Virus record (IMG/VR): IMGVR_UViG_3300021409_000092
Span: 1-22,213 of that record
From: a virus
Strand: one strand, 5' to 3'
DNA: 22,213 nucleotides
Part shown: positions 1-7,249 of the stretch, piece by piece
Position numbering within the stretch: the stretch's first letter is position 1
How the letters are laid out: the number at the start of each line of letters is the position of its first letter
Made by a program: the position numbers and the translations under genes
The notes under the pieces: generated by a model
Told to the model about the DNA's origin: nothing
Databases searched by the model: none
What the model saw: the letters and a program-made list of their open reading frames with translations, nothing else

Positions 1-324
1 CAGATCAGAGTGGTGTCGCTGACCGCAGCCGTCGGCGTCGAGGCCAAGGCCAAACAGGACGCCCTCGACGCCAACAAGGAAAGCCAGGCCACGATCACCA
101 CTCTTCGCGCCGAAGCGAAGCGCAACGCGGACTATCAGGCTGACCTCAACAAGCGGCTCAAGGCCAGCGAGCAAAAAGCCCAGAAGGCGAGGAAAGACTT
201 TGAAGACCTCAAGAACCACAGTCCTGCTGTTCGCAAGTGGGCTGATCAGCCTCTGCCTGACGGGCTGCGCGGCAAGCCAGCCAGCACCAGTAAAAACAAC
301 AACGGTAAGGCTCGAGCCCCCTGA
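1..324 (+). CDS. Rz-like i-spanin, 5' end outside the window
   Basis: Probable inner-membrane spanin subunit of the lysis cassette. The reading frame is open to the first base of the window, so the N-terminal membrane anchor is missing and only about 107 C-terminal residues are seen; a GTG at 10 is unlikely to be the real start. What remains is charged and alanine-rich, rich in K, E, D, Q and R, and predicted to form a long coiled coil, as expected of the periplasmic part of Rz. The strongest support is context: an out-of-frame lipoprotein gene (Rz1) starts inside it at 200 and runs past its end. In such pairs Rz and Rz1 form a complex across the periplasm and fuse inner and outer membrane at the last step of lysis. 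The sequence alone would not identify it, since Rz proteins diverge strongly. Confidence 0.75.
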   Translation, partial: QIRVVSLTAAVGVEAKAKQDALDANKESQATITTLRAEAKRNADYQADLNKRLKASEQKAQKARKDFEDLKNHSPAVRKWADQPLPDGLRGKPASTSKNNNGKARAP

Positions 325-472
325 GCTGGTCCCGTGCGAGCGCATCACCACCAGTGACGATGACTTGGCACTTAACGGCGACCTTTGGGCGTTGAAAGAT
401 CGGGCCATCAACCTGCTCGACACTTGCGCCGATCAGGTCGACGCGCAGATCCAGCGCAGTAAAAGCAAATGA
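200..472 (+). CDS. Rz1-like o-spanin lipoprotein, nested in Rz
   Basis: Probable outer-membrane spanin lipoprotein, 90 residues. It begins with a TTG codon at 200, preceded by AGGA at 190-193 at a good spacing. The N-terminus has a basic pair of residues, a hydrophobic stretch (residues 7-20) and a lipobox L-T-G-C at 20-23, so Cys23 should be lipidated. A proline-containing segment follows (QPAPVK, later EPPELVP), typical of Rz1. The gene lies in the +1 frame relative to the Rz frame, overlaps its last 125 bases and continues 148 bases beyond it, so it is an overlapping rather than fully embedded pair. Its stop overlaps the ATG of the next small gene (ATGA). The function follows from the family: it binds the Rz C-terminus to disrupt the outer membrane. 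Confidence 0.8.
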   Translation: MKTSRTTVLLFASGLISLCLTGCAASQPAPVKTTTVRLEPPELVPCERITTSDDDLALNGDLWALKDRAINLLDTCADQVDAQIQRSKSK

Positions 473-597
473 AGAAGTCTTGGTACGTCACAGTGCCGGG
501 CTATCCATCGTTCCCCATGATCCTTCAGCAAGACGCCGACTATGCGGCAGCATTGGCTGCGGCGCGACTCGTCTGGCCAACCTGCACAGTAGAGTAG
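469..597 (+). CDS. small unknown phage protein, 42 residues
   Basis: A short gene whose ATG overlaps the Rz1 stop codon as ATGA, so it is probably translated by coupling. It encodes 42 residues beginning MKKSWYVTVPGYPSFPM and ending in a TAG at 595-597. The body has an aromatic/proline motif (WYVTVPGYPSFPMI) followed by an alanine-rich, probably helical stretch (DADYAAALAAARLVWP). I recall similar small proteins after Rz1 in Pseudomonas prophages, but cannot confirm that here. There is no signal peptide or membrane segment, and no function is known to me. The case for a real gene is the tight ATGA junction, the fit with the next ATG at 603, and a protein-like composition. Confidence 0.6.
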   Translation: MKKSWYVTVPGYPSFPMILQQDADYAAALAAARLVWPTCTVE

Positions 598-602
598 ATC
601 CC

Positions 603-983
603 ATGACTGATATATCGAGCCATCCACTATTGCAGCAGGCATACGACCTCTGCCAAGCAATCGAAGAGTGCGGCGCTTCGGTTCAGCTGACGCAAGCAGT
701 AGGGCGCGCCAGTGAACTGCTGCGCTCTATCGACGATCATCTGCGCGCTCTGCCGAAACCGGCCAAGATCGAAGCCATTCAGGGGGAGGCGCTCAGCTTC
801 ATGCTTGACCCGCTCGAGCAGGCCATAGAGTCGACTGCTCGCGTGCTGCGAGATGAGCATGAACACTTGGCGCAGATCAACATAAGCCGAGATGGTGAGA
901 TCCGGCTGAGCCCGCTGTACAGGCGCATGAGTTCCCACTTCGAGGCGCTACTTGCGGCTCAGTTGAAGCGGGTGTCGGCCTGA
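603..983 (+). CDS. conserved phage protein of unknown function
   Basis: A 126-residue soluble protein with no signal peptide or membrane segment. The frame is open further upstream to 480, but that extension overlaps the 42-residue gene and has poor protein character; the ATG at 603, six bases after that gene's stop, gives a start typical of this kind of protein (MTDISSHPLLQQAYDLCQAI). The protein looks mostly helical, with leucine/alanine-rich amphipathic segments (LLQQAYDLCQAIEECG, SELLRSIDDHLRAL, EQAIESTARVLRDEHEHLAQI). Its place between the spanins and the HNH endonuclease is common in Pseudomonas prophages. I cannot assign a function. It ends two bases before the GTG of the HNH gene, so the two are very probably co-transcribed. 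Confidence 0.7.
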   Translation: MTDISSHPLLQQAYDLCQAIEECGASVQLTQAVGRASELLRSIDDHLRALPKPAKIEAIQGEALSFMLDPLEQAIESTARVLRDEHEHLAQINISRDGEIRLSPLYRRMSSHFEALLAAQLKRVSA

Positions 984-985
984 TC

Positions 986-1318
986 GTGGTTCGATTGAAG
1001 ACCCTCGGTAACCGGGTCAGCACCCAGTCGAGCGCGGTGCCGATCACTCAGCCTGGATCGTGGAGAACTGACAAAGCCACGTCGGGCCAGCGCGGTTACA
1101 CCTACGCATGGCAGAAGGCGAGCAAGGCATTCCTGCTTCAGCGTCCGCTGTGCGCCATGTGCGAGAAGCGTGGTCGCGTCACTGCGGCGACGCTGGTGGA
1201 CCACATCGAGCCGCACCGAGGTGACATGACGGTGTTCTGGGATCGCGCCAACTGGCAGCCGCTGTGCACCACCTGTCACTCGTCTGTGAAGCAGCGGGAA
1301 GAGGCGGGGCGGCTGTAG
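986..1318 (+). CDS. HNH endonuclease of the packaging module
   Basis: A 110-residue HNH nuclease. The C-terminal half carries the zinc-bound beta-beta-alpha-metal fold: Cys56 and Cys59 (CAMC), the DHI motif with Asp72-His73, His77, Asn89 (ANWQPLC), Cys94 and Cys97 (CTTC) and His98. All residues expected for metal binding and catalysis are present. Small HNH proteins encoded directly before the terminase genes occur in many HK97-type phages, and HK97 gp74 works with the terminase in cutting DNA at cos and in head morphogenesis; I infer the same role here. The GTG at 986 is chosen because it lies two bases after the previous stop; no strong ribosome binding site is visible. The following gap contains inverted repeats that may be its or the terminase's target. 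Confidence 0.88.
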   Translation: MVRLKTLGNRVSTQSSAVPITQPGSWRTDKATSGQRGYTYAWQKASKAFLLQRPLCAMCEKRGRVTAATLVDHIEPHRGDMTVFWDRANWQPLCTTCHSSVKQREEAGRL

Positions 1319-1330
1319 CACGTCAGTTCC

Positions 1331-1376
1331 CCAGATCAGGAATGCACCGATCTGGTGCGGCACGCTGTTGGCGTGC
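1331..1376. repeat. two perfect inverted repeats before terS (candidate cos/terminase site)
   Basis: The gap between HNH and the small terminase holds two dyads side by side. The first has 7-base arms CCAGATC (1331-1337) and GATCTGG (1349-1355) separated by 11 bases. The second has 6-base arms GCACGC (1360-1365) and GCGTGC (1371-1376) around the 5-base loop TGTTG. Neither is followed by a T-run, so they are not intrinsic terminators. A symmetric site next to an HNH gene and terS is where cos or terminase binding sites usually sit; this role is inferred. The rest of the gap (1377-1473) shows no gene and no convincing promoter. Confidence 0.5.
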
Positions 1377-1473
1377 AGCAGGAGCAGGGGTGCCTCGAGA
1401 GTTCGGAGCTTTCTTGCTCTAGACCACCTGGGCCCGCATTCAGAGTTTTTTTCCTCCCATACGGTTTTTGTTA

Positions 1474-1992
1474 ATGGCTTTAACATCCAAAAAGCGCCTA
1501 TTTATTGACGCTTTGAGGGGAGGTGCGTCCAACAAAGACGCAGCCATTGCGGCCGGATGTCCAGAGAAATCGGCAGCTTCAGCCGGATCTCGCATGGCAA
1601 AAGACCCCGATGTCATGGCCGAGCTGCACAAGCTCAACGCACTGCAACCTGTTAAAGCCGGTGTTAAAGGTTCTGTTAAAGCGAAGCAGAGTAAAGAGCC
1701 CGCCGAGGCAACGCCTGATGCCGATTCAGAGCCCGATGATGAGCATGTAAACGGCTCGTTCGATCTGAGCAAGGCGCTGCACTACTCGGACCCGAAAGCG
1801 TATCTGCTGGCCGCCATGAACGACCCCGAGACTGAACCGAAGCTGCGGATCGATGCAGCCAAAGCACTGATGCCGTTCGTTCACCAACGCAAAGGCGAGA
1901 CCGGGAAGAAAGACGCCAAGGTCGATGCGGCCAAGACTGCAGCGGCTGGTCGATATGGCACCGGCAAGCCACCGCTTAAGGTGGTTCGGTGA
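1474..1992 (+). CDS. terS: terminase small subunit
   Basis: DNA-recognition subunit of the packaging motor, 172 residues. Residues 1-50 form a helix-turn-helix region (KKRLFIDALRGGASNKDAAIAAG) of the kind seen in Terminase_2-type small subunits. A low-complexity Lys/Glu/Pro/Asp-rich linker (about 62-92) follows, then a C-terminal segment with SDPKAYLLAAMNDP and RIDAAKALMPFVHQ that resembles the part contacting the large subunit. The ATG at 1474 is preferred over a TTG two codons upstream. No clear Shine-Dalgarno precedes either; the leader is T- and C-rich, which is odd for a late gene. The stop TGA overlaps the ATG of terL (TGATG), indicating coupled translation. Confidence rests on domain layout and position more than on residue matches. 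Confidence 0.88.
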   Translation: MALTSKKRLFIDALRGGASNKDAAIAAGCPEKSAASAGSRMAKDPDVMAELHKLNALQPVKAGVKGSVKAKQSKEPAEATPDADSEPDDEHVNGSFDLSKALHYSDPKAYLLAAMNDPETEPKLRIDAAKALMPFVHQRKGETGKKDAKVDAAKTAAAGRYGTGKPPLKVVR

Positions 1993-3674
1993 TGGAGTGG
2001 TCTACCGCGTGCCCGGACTGGGAGCGGCGGATTCTTTCTCGTCAGTCGCTGATCCCGTTTCCGCCGCTGTTCCGCAGTGAAGCAGAAGAAGCGCTCGATC
2101 TGTTCAAGTCGCTCAAGGTCGTGGACGTTCCAGGCCAGCCAACGTTTGGTGAGTGCTGCGAGCAGTGGGTGTTCGATTTCGTGTCGGCGGTCTTCGGCGC
2201 GTATGACGCCGAGACCGGGCAACAGAAAATCCGCGAGTTCTTCCTGCTGATCAGCAAGAAGAATTCAAAATCGACCATCGCGGCTGGGATCATGGTCACT
2301 GCCCTAGTGCGGAACTGGCGGGAGAACGAAGAGCTGCTGATCCTGGCGCCGACGATCGAGGTTGCGCAAAACAGTTTCAAGCCAGCTGCCGCGATGGTGC
2401 GAGCTGATCCGGTACTGGAACAGATGATGAACGTGCAGGACCACCTGCGGACCATCACACACCTGAACACAAAGGCTTCCTTGAAGGTGGTCGCTGCTGA
2501 CTCCGACACGGTGTCCGGTAAGAAATCCGGCAAGATCCTCATCGACGAACTCTGGGTGTTCGGTAAGCGGCCCAACGCCGACGCGATGCTGATGGAAGCT
2601 ACCGGCGGTCTCATCTCGCGTGACGAAGGGTTTGTGATCTTCCTGTCCACGCAAAGCGACGAGCCGCCGGCGGGAGTTTTCAAGGAAAAGCTCGACTACT
2701 ACCGCGATGTCAGGGACGGGAAGGTCAAGGACAAGAAGTCCTTGGGCGTTCTGTACGAATTCCCCAAGGCGATGATTGAGTCTGAGGAATACCTGCTCCC
2801 CCACAATTACTACGTCACAAACCCCAACATGGGGAGGTCTGTCAGCGCGGAATGGCTGGAAGACCAGATGATCAAGGAAAGCCAGAAAGAGCCTGGCAGT
2901 CGGCAAAAATTCCTCGCGAAGCACCTGAACATCCAGATCGGTATGAACCTGCGGGCGAATCGCTGGCCCGGCACGGATTTCTGGGAGCAACAGGCCAAGC
3001 TCAAGACGCTGACGCTCAAGCAATTGATCAAGCGCTGCGAGGTCATTGACGTCGGTATTGACGGTGGCGGCCTCGACGACCTGCTGGGCCTGGCCGTGGT
3101 GGGGCGCGATGCAATTACCCGGGAATGGCTGGCTTGGACAAGGGCCTGGGCGCACCCGTCGGTGCTGGAGCGCCGGAAAAGTGAGGCACCTCGATTCCAT
3201 GACTTCGCCAAAGACGGTGACCTGATTCTTGTCGAGCGGATCGGCGAAGACGTCGAGCAGGTTGCTGAGCTGGTGCTGGAAATTTACGAGTCCGGCCTGC
3301 TGGACATGATCGGCGTTGACCCGGCTGGCGTCGGCGCGATTCTCGACGCGCTGATCTCGCTGGGCATCCCTAAAGAGCTGGTGATCGGCATTTCTCAAGG
3401 CTGGCGCCTCTGCGGAGCGATCAAGACTGCAGAACGACGGCTCGCCGAAGGCGGCTTGGTCCACAGCGGCCAACCGTTGATGGCCTGGTGCTGCGGTAAC
3501 GCGAAGGTAGTGCCCGCTGGTAACGCAATCCTGATCACCAAGCAGGCGTCAGGCACCGCAAAGATTGACCCCTTGATGGCGCTGTTCAACGCAGTCGAAC
3601 TGATGTCCCGCAACCCAGTGGCGCGCGGCAACGTCGACGATTTCTTCGATGATCCGATAATGGCAGGGCTCTGA
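1992..3674 (+). CDS. terL: terminase large subunit (Terminase_1, HK97 type)
   Basis: ATPase and nuclease that pumps DNA into the prohead, 560 residues. The ATPase domain shows a deviant Walker A (LISKKNSKST, about 86-95), a Walker B (KILIDELW, 181-188, with Asp185-Glu186) and a coupling motif FLSTQSD (217-223). The RNase H-like nuclease domain shows the three expected acidic residues: Asp357 (VGIDGGG), Asp443 (GVDPAG) and Asp526 (KIDPLMAL). The length is normal for the family. I chose the ATG at 1992 rather than the GTG at 1989, because AAGGTGG at 1978-1984 is better spaced for it and it overlaps the terS stop. It ends TGATG into the portal gene. No damage is visible. Confidence 0.97.
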   Translation: MEWSTACPDWERRILSRQSLIPFPPLFRSEAEEALDLFKSLKVVDVPGQPTFGECCEQWVFDFVSAVFGAYDAETGQQKIREFFLLISKKNSKSTIAAGIMVTALVRNWRENEELLILAPTIEVAQNSFKPAAAMVRADPVLEQMMNVQDHLRTITHLNTKASLKVVAADSDTVSGKKSGKILIDELWVFGKRPNADAMLMEATGGLISRDEGFVIFLSTQSDEPPAGVFKEKLDYYRDVRDGKVKDKKSLGVLYEFPKAMIESEEYLLPHNYYVTNPNMGRSVSAEWLEDQMIKESQKEPGSRQKFLAKHLNIQIGMNLRANRWPGTDFWEQQAKLKTLTLKQLIKRCEVIDVGIDGGGLDDLLGLAVVGRDAITREWLAWTRAWAHPSVLERRKSEAPRFHDFAKDGDLILVERIGEDVEQVAELVLEIYESGLLDMIGVDPAGVGAILDALISLGIPKELVIGISQGWRLCGAIKTAERRLAEGGLVHSGQPLMAWCCGNAKVVPAGNAILITKQASGTAKIDPLMALFNAVELMSRNPVARGNVDDFFDDPIMAGL

Positions 3675-5104
3675 TGGCGAGCGATAAAAAACCGGGACGG
3701 ATTCGCTCCGCGCTGCAGAGTTGGCTGGGTGTCCCGATCGGCCTAACGAATGAGGCGTTTTGGCAAGAGTGGTTCGGCAGCTCCACCAGCGGGAAGAACG
3801 TCACCGTCGACGGATCGATCCGGCTCTCGACGGTCTGGGCGTGTGTGCGCCTGCTGTCCGAGTCGGTATCGACACTGCCGCTCAAACTCTATCGCCGCAT
3901 GCCCGATGGTTCCCGCGAGTCGGCGAAGGACCATCCGCTGTTTCGTGTGCTCTGCCGTTCGCCAAATGCTGAGATGACCCCGCAGCGCTTCATGCTGATG
4001 GTTGTGGCCAGCATCTGCATGCGTGGCAATGCTTTCGTCGAGAAGAAGTTCATCGGTAGCTGCATCGTTGCGCTTGATCCGCTGCTGCCTCAGTGCATGA
4101 CGGTCAAGCGGCAAACCAATGGTCGGTTGAAGTACACCTACACCGAGAACGGCGTCGAGCGGGACATTCCTGAAAAGAATTTGATGCACATCCGAGGCTT
4201 CGGCCTGGATGGCGTCTGCGGGATGCTGCCGGTCACCACCGGGCGTGATGTGATCGGCGCCGCGCTGGCGGCAGAAGAGGCAGCCGCCAAGGTGTTTGCC
4301 AACGGATTGCAGGCTTCCGGTTTTCTTACCGTGGAAGGTGGTGCCGCGCAGGGCGCTGGCACACTGACGCCCAAGCAGCGCGAGCAGCTGAAAAAGGCAC
4401 TGGCTGCATTCAGCAGCTCGAAGAATGCTGGCAAGACAATGGTTCTTGAGGCTGGCCTGAAGTACCAGGGCATCACCATGAACCCCGAAGCGGCTCAGAT
4501 GCTTGAGACGCGCGCTTTCAACGTTGAGGAAATTTGCCGCTGGTTCCGCGTGCCGCCGTTCATGGTTGGGCACATGGACAAGCAGTCGAGCTGGGCGGCC
4601 AGTGTCGAGGCGCAGAACCTTCACTTTCTGACGAACAGCTTGCGCCCGTTGCTTGTGAACATCGAGCAGGAAATCACTCGCTGCCTGATAGGAGAGGCGG
4701 ATGCCGACGAGTTCTTCGCGGAATTCTCGGTTGAAGGCTTGTTGCGAGCGGACAGCTCCGGCAGAGGCGCCTGGTACAACACGGCACTGATGAATGGCTG
4801 GATGAGTCGCAACGAGGTTCGGCGGCTGGAGAACCTGCCTCCGATACCTGGCGGCGACACCTACACCGTTCAGTCGGCCATGGTCTCGCTGGAAAGTTTG
4901 GGCCAGACCGACGACGTCTCGGCCAAGTTCAACCGGTTCATGTCCAAGGCGCTCACCGCGCACAAGGACGGCGACACCCATGCCACGCGGCAGCTGCTGC
5001 AGGACATCTGCATGGCGCTGGATGGTGGTGACCCGGATGCGCCCGCGATGGCTCACGCCCTTCTCTCGGTAACACGGCTCAAAGTCACTGAGCCTGCGGA
5101 GTAA
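3674..5104 (+). CDS. portal protein (HK97 family)
   Basis: Forms the ring at one capsid vertex through which DNA enters and to which the tail attaches; 476 residues, a normal length for the HK97-type Phage_portal family. Typical features are an N-terminal SIRLSTVWACVRLLSESVSTLPLKLY segment (shown here as residue signature SIRLSTVWACVRLL), the KDHPLFRVL and PNAEMTPQRF motifs, RGNAFVEK, and the later EICRWFRVPPFMVGH and NSLRPLLVNIEQEI segments with a C-terminal tail of weaker conservation. It overlaps the terL stop by one base and lies two bases before the head protease gene. The order terL, portal, protease, capsid is the classic HK97 arrangement and fixes the assignment. Confidence 0.96.
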   Translation: MASDKKPGRIRSALQSWLGVPIGLTNEAFWQEWFGSSTSGKNVTVDGSIRLSTVWACVRLLSESVSTLPLKLYRRMPDGSRESAKDHPLFRVLCRSPNAEMTPQRFMLMVVASICMRGNAFVEKKFIGSCIVALDPLLPQCMTVKRQTNGRLKYTYTENGVERDIPEKNLMHIRGFGLDGVCGMLPVTTGRDVIGAALAAEEAAAKVFANGLQASGFLTVEGGAAQGAGTLTPKQREQLKKALAAFSSSKNAGKTMVLEAGLKYQGITMNPEAAQMLETRAFNVEEICRWFRVPPFMVGHMDKQSSWAASVEAQNLHFLTNSLRPLLVNIEQEITRCLIGEADADEFFAEFSVEGLLRADSSGRGAWYNTALMNGWMSRNEVRRLENLPPIPGGDTYTVQSAMVSLESLGQTDDVSAKFNRFMSKALTAHKDGDTHATRQLLQDICMALDGGDPDAPAMAHALLSVTRLKVTEPAE

Positions 5105-5106
5105 TC

Positions 5107-5991
5107 ATGACGATCAAGAACCTTCCGGCCGCGCCGGCGGATCGCCCGCGCGTGAGCGCTTCATCTGATCTGCTGCCAATGGCGCTCGAGCGCTGGAACC
5201 CGGACATCCGCGCCGCGGCAGACGATGAAAACACCATTTCGATGTTCGATCCCATCGGCTACGACTACTGGTCTGGCGACGGAGTGACTGCCAAACGCGT
5301 CGGCGCAGTGCTGCGCAACCTTGGCGGCGCTGACGTCACGGTGAACATCAATTCACCTGGTGGCGACATGTTCGAAGGGCTGGCCATCTACAACCAGTTG
5401 CGCGAGTACAAGGGCAAGGTAACCGTTCAAATTCTCGGCCTCGCCGCCTCTGCAGCTTCGATCATCGCCATGGCGGGCGATGAGGTCCGCATGGGCCTCG
5501 GCGCCTTTCTGATGATTCACAACTGCTGGGTCGGGATCGCAGCCAATCGGCTCGGACTGCGCGAGATGGCAGACTCGCTGGAACCTTTCGATAAGGCCAT
5601 GGCAGGCATCTACGCAGCGCACACCGGCGGCGATATCGCCGTGATGCAGACGCTCATGGATGCAGAAAGCTGGATCGGTGGAAGTGACGCCGTCGATCAG
5701 GGGTTTGCTGATGCGTTGCTGGACAGCGCGAAGCTCAAAGAAGACCCGAAGGCTTCCACCCCGCAGCAAATCGCTGCCCGCCGGCTCGACGTAATCCTGG
5801 CGAAGCAGGGCATGCCCCGCTCAGAGCGGCGGGCAATGATTCAAGAACTCAAAACCGGTACGCCTGGCGCTACCGGCTCTGGTACGCCGAGCGCTACCGA
5901 CCCCCCGGCCATCTCGGCCTCCGTAATCGCTGATTTCGAAAAGGCCCTGGCCTCGTTCAAGTCGGCAGCCTCTACCGTACCTGGAGTTTGA
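5107..5991 (+). CDS. ClpP-like head maturation protease (S14)
   Basis: Prohead protease of the ClpP/S14 family, 294 residues; it should remove the N-terminal scaffold segment of the capsid protein inside the prohead. The catalytic Ser115 is in GLAASAAS, the His138 in FLMIHNC, and the acidic residue is probably Glu187 or Asp185 in MDAESW, where phage S14 enzymes often have Glu. An NSPGGD motif (82-87) upstream forms the oxyanion region. Residues after about 230 are a linker rich in Gly, Thr, Ala, Ser and Pro (TGTPGATGSGTPSATDPP) and then a short helix, a tail not needed for the fold. HK97 itself uses an unrelated U35 protease; ClpP-type proteases are common with HK97-fold capsids in Pseudomonas phages. 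Confidence 0.95.
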   Translation: MTIKNLPAAPADRPRVSASSDLLPMALERWNPDIRAAADDENTISMFDPIGYDYWSGDGVTAKRVGAVLRNLGGADVTVNINSPGGDMFEGLAIYNQLREYKGKVTVQILGLAASAASIIAMAGDEVRMGLGAFLMIHNCWVGIAANRLGLREMADSLEPFDKAMAGIYAAHTGGDIAVMQTLMDAESWIGGSDAVDQGFADALLDSAKLKEDPKASTPQQIAARRLDVILAKQGMPRSERRAMIQELKTGTPGATGSGTPSATDPPAISASVIADFEKALASFKSAASTVPGV

Positions 5992-5994
5992 CCC

Positions 5995-7206
5995 ATGACT
6001 GATACAAACGAACTGCTCAAGAGCGTGTCCGCTGAACTGGCCAAGGCCACCAGTGAATTCAGCACCAAGGCCGAGGCCGCTCTTGCTGAAGCCAAAAAGG
6101 CAGGCAGCTTGTCTGCTGAAACCAAAGCGACCGTCGATGAGCTGGCGCTGAAATTCAACTCGCTGACCGAAGCTGAAAAGCAGCTGAAGGCGAAGCTGGG
6201 CGAGGTTGAGCAAGAGTTTGCCCGCCTGCCATCGGCAAGCGCTCCGCAGATCCGTGACAGCCTGGGTGGTGTCGTCATCAAGAGCGAGGCCCTGAAACAG
6301 TTTGCGGCCAGCATCGAAGGCGGCAAACGGGTGAACATTCCTGTAAGCGCCGCGCTGCTGTCCACGGACGTGGCGCAGGGCGTGGTGGAACCGCAGCGTC
6401 TGCCTGGCATTGACGTTGCGCCGAAGCAGCGCCTGTTCATCCGCGACCTCATCGCGCCGGGCCGAACCACTTCACCGGCCATCTTCTGGGTCCAGCAAAC
6501 CGGTTTCGTCAACGCTGCGAAAGTGGTTGCCGAAGGCACTGCAAAGCCTTATTCGAACATCAGCTTCGCGTCGAAACTGACGGCGGTCTCCACCATCGCG
6601 CACATGTTCAAGGCCTCCAAGCAGATCCTCGATGACTTCGCGCAACTGCAATCGACCATCGACACAGAGATGCGTTACGGCCTGAAATACGCCGAAGAGC
6701 AAGAGATTCTTTTCGGCGACGGTACCGGGGTTCATCTGCACGGCATCGTGCCGCAGGCCTCGGCATTCGACCCTGCTTTTGAGGTCGAGAACCAGTCCGG
6801 TATCGATGATCTGCGCTTGGCCATGCTCCAGGCACAGTTGGCGCGCCTGCCGGCTTCCGGTCACGTCCTGCACTTCATCGACTGGGCGAAGATCGAGCTG
6901 ACCAAAGACTCCCTCGGCCGTTACATCCTGGCTAACCCGCTCGGCCTGGCTGGTCCAGTGCTGTGGGGCTTGCCGGTGGTCGCCACCGAAGCGGTCGGCT
7001 TCGAAGGCAAATTTCTGACCGGCGCGTTCCAGACCGGTGCGCAGCTGTTCGACCGTGAAGACGCCAACGTGGTGATTTCCACCGAGAACGCCGACGACTT
7101 CGAGAAGAACTTGATTTCGGTACGTTGCGAAGAGCGTGCCGCCCTCGCGGTGAAGCGTCCGGAAGCGTTCATCTACGGTGCATTCACCGCTCCGACCACC
7201 CCGTAA
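5995..7206 (+). CDS. major capsid protein (HK97 gp5 family)
   Basis: Main shell protein, 403 residues. Residues 1-80 are a charged coiled-coil scaffold (delta) domain rich in Ala, Lys and Glu; from about 120 the HK97 fold begins (VEPQRLPGID, RLFIRDLIAPGRT). By comparison with HK97 from memory, the protease should cut near residues 115-120. The E-loop (residues 160-195) contains AEGTAKPYSNISF, followed by HMFKASKQILDDF, LFGDGTG, LWGLPVV and the C-terminal RCEERAALAVKRPEAF. Lys184, Asn372 and Glu379 align with the HK97 crosslink residues (see findings). GGAG at 5983-5986 supports the ATG at 5995. It follows the head protease by three bases, so enzyme and substrate are made together. Confidence 0.96.
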   Translation: MTDTNELLKSVSAELAKATSEFSTKAEAALAEAKKAGSLSAETKATVDELALKFNSLTEAEKQLKAKLGEVEQEFARLPSASAPQIRDSLGGVVIKSEALKQFAASIEGGKRVNIPVSAALLSTDVAQGVVEPQRLPGIDVAPKQRLFIRDLIAPGRTTSPAIFWVQQTGFVNAAKVVAEGTAKPYSNISFASKLTAVSTIAHMFKASKQILDDFAQLQSTIDTEMRYGLKYAEEQEILFGDGTGVHLHGIVPQASAFDPAFEVENQSGIDDLRLAMLQAQLARLPASGHVLHFIDWAKIELTKDSLGRYILANPLGLAGPVLWGLPVVATEAVGFEGKFLTGAFQTGAQLFDREDANVVISTENADDFEKNLISVRCEERAALAVKRPEAFIYGAFTAPTTP

Positions 7207-7215
7207 CCTAATGCT

Positions 7216-7236
7216 GGGCCGTCCGCGCGGCGGCCC
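7216..7236 (+). other. GC-rich hairpin after the capsid gene, no U-tract
   Basis: The arms GGGCCG (7216-7221) and CGGCCC (7231-7236) enclose a second self-complementary core, CCGCGCGG, with one unpaired T. The predicted RNA hairpin is very stable but is not followed by T residues, so it is not a canonical terminator. It lies between the capsid stop (7206) and the ribosome binding site GAGGT of the next gene, and could protect the 3' end of capsid mRNA or reduce expression of downstream genes. Confidence 0.55.
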
Positions 7237-7249
7237 ATTGGAGGTAATC

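Noticed and set aside
959-1486. Antisense open frame across HNH and the terS leader
   Set aside because: It spans a good HNH gene and the inverted repeats and has low-complexity Arg/Leu-rich composition.
2304-3473. Antisense open frame of 389 codons opposite the large terminase
   Set aside because: It lies wholly within a well-supported gene, has no ribosome binding site or known domain, and is explained by GC-rich codon bias.
3743-5056. Antisense open frame of 437 codons opposite the portal gene
   Set aside because: Same reasoning: a shadow of the portal frame with His/Arg/Gln-rich composition and no domain.
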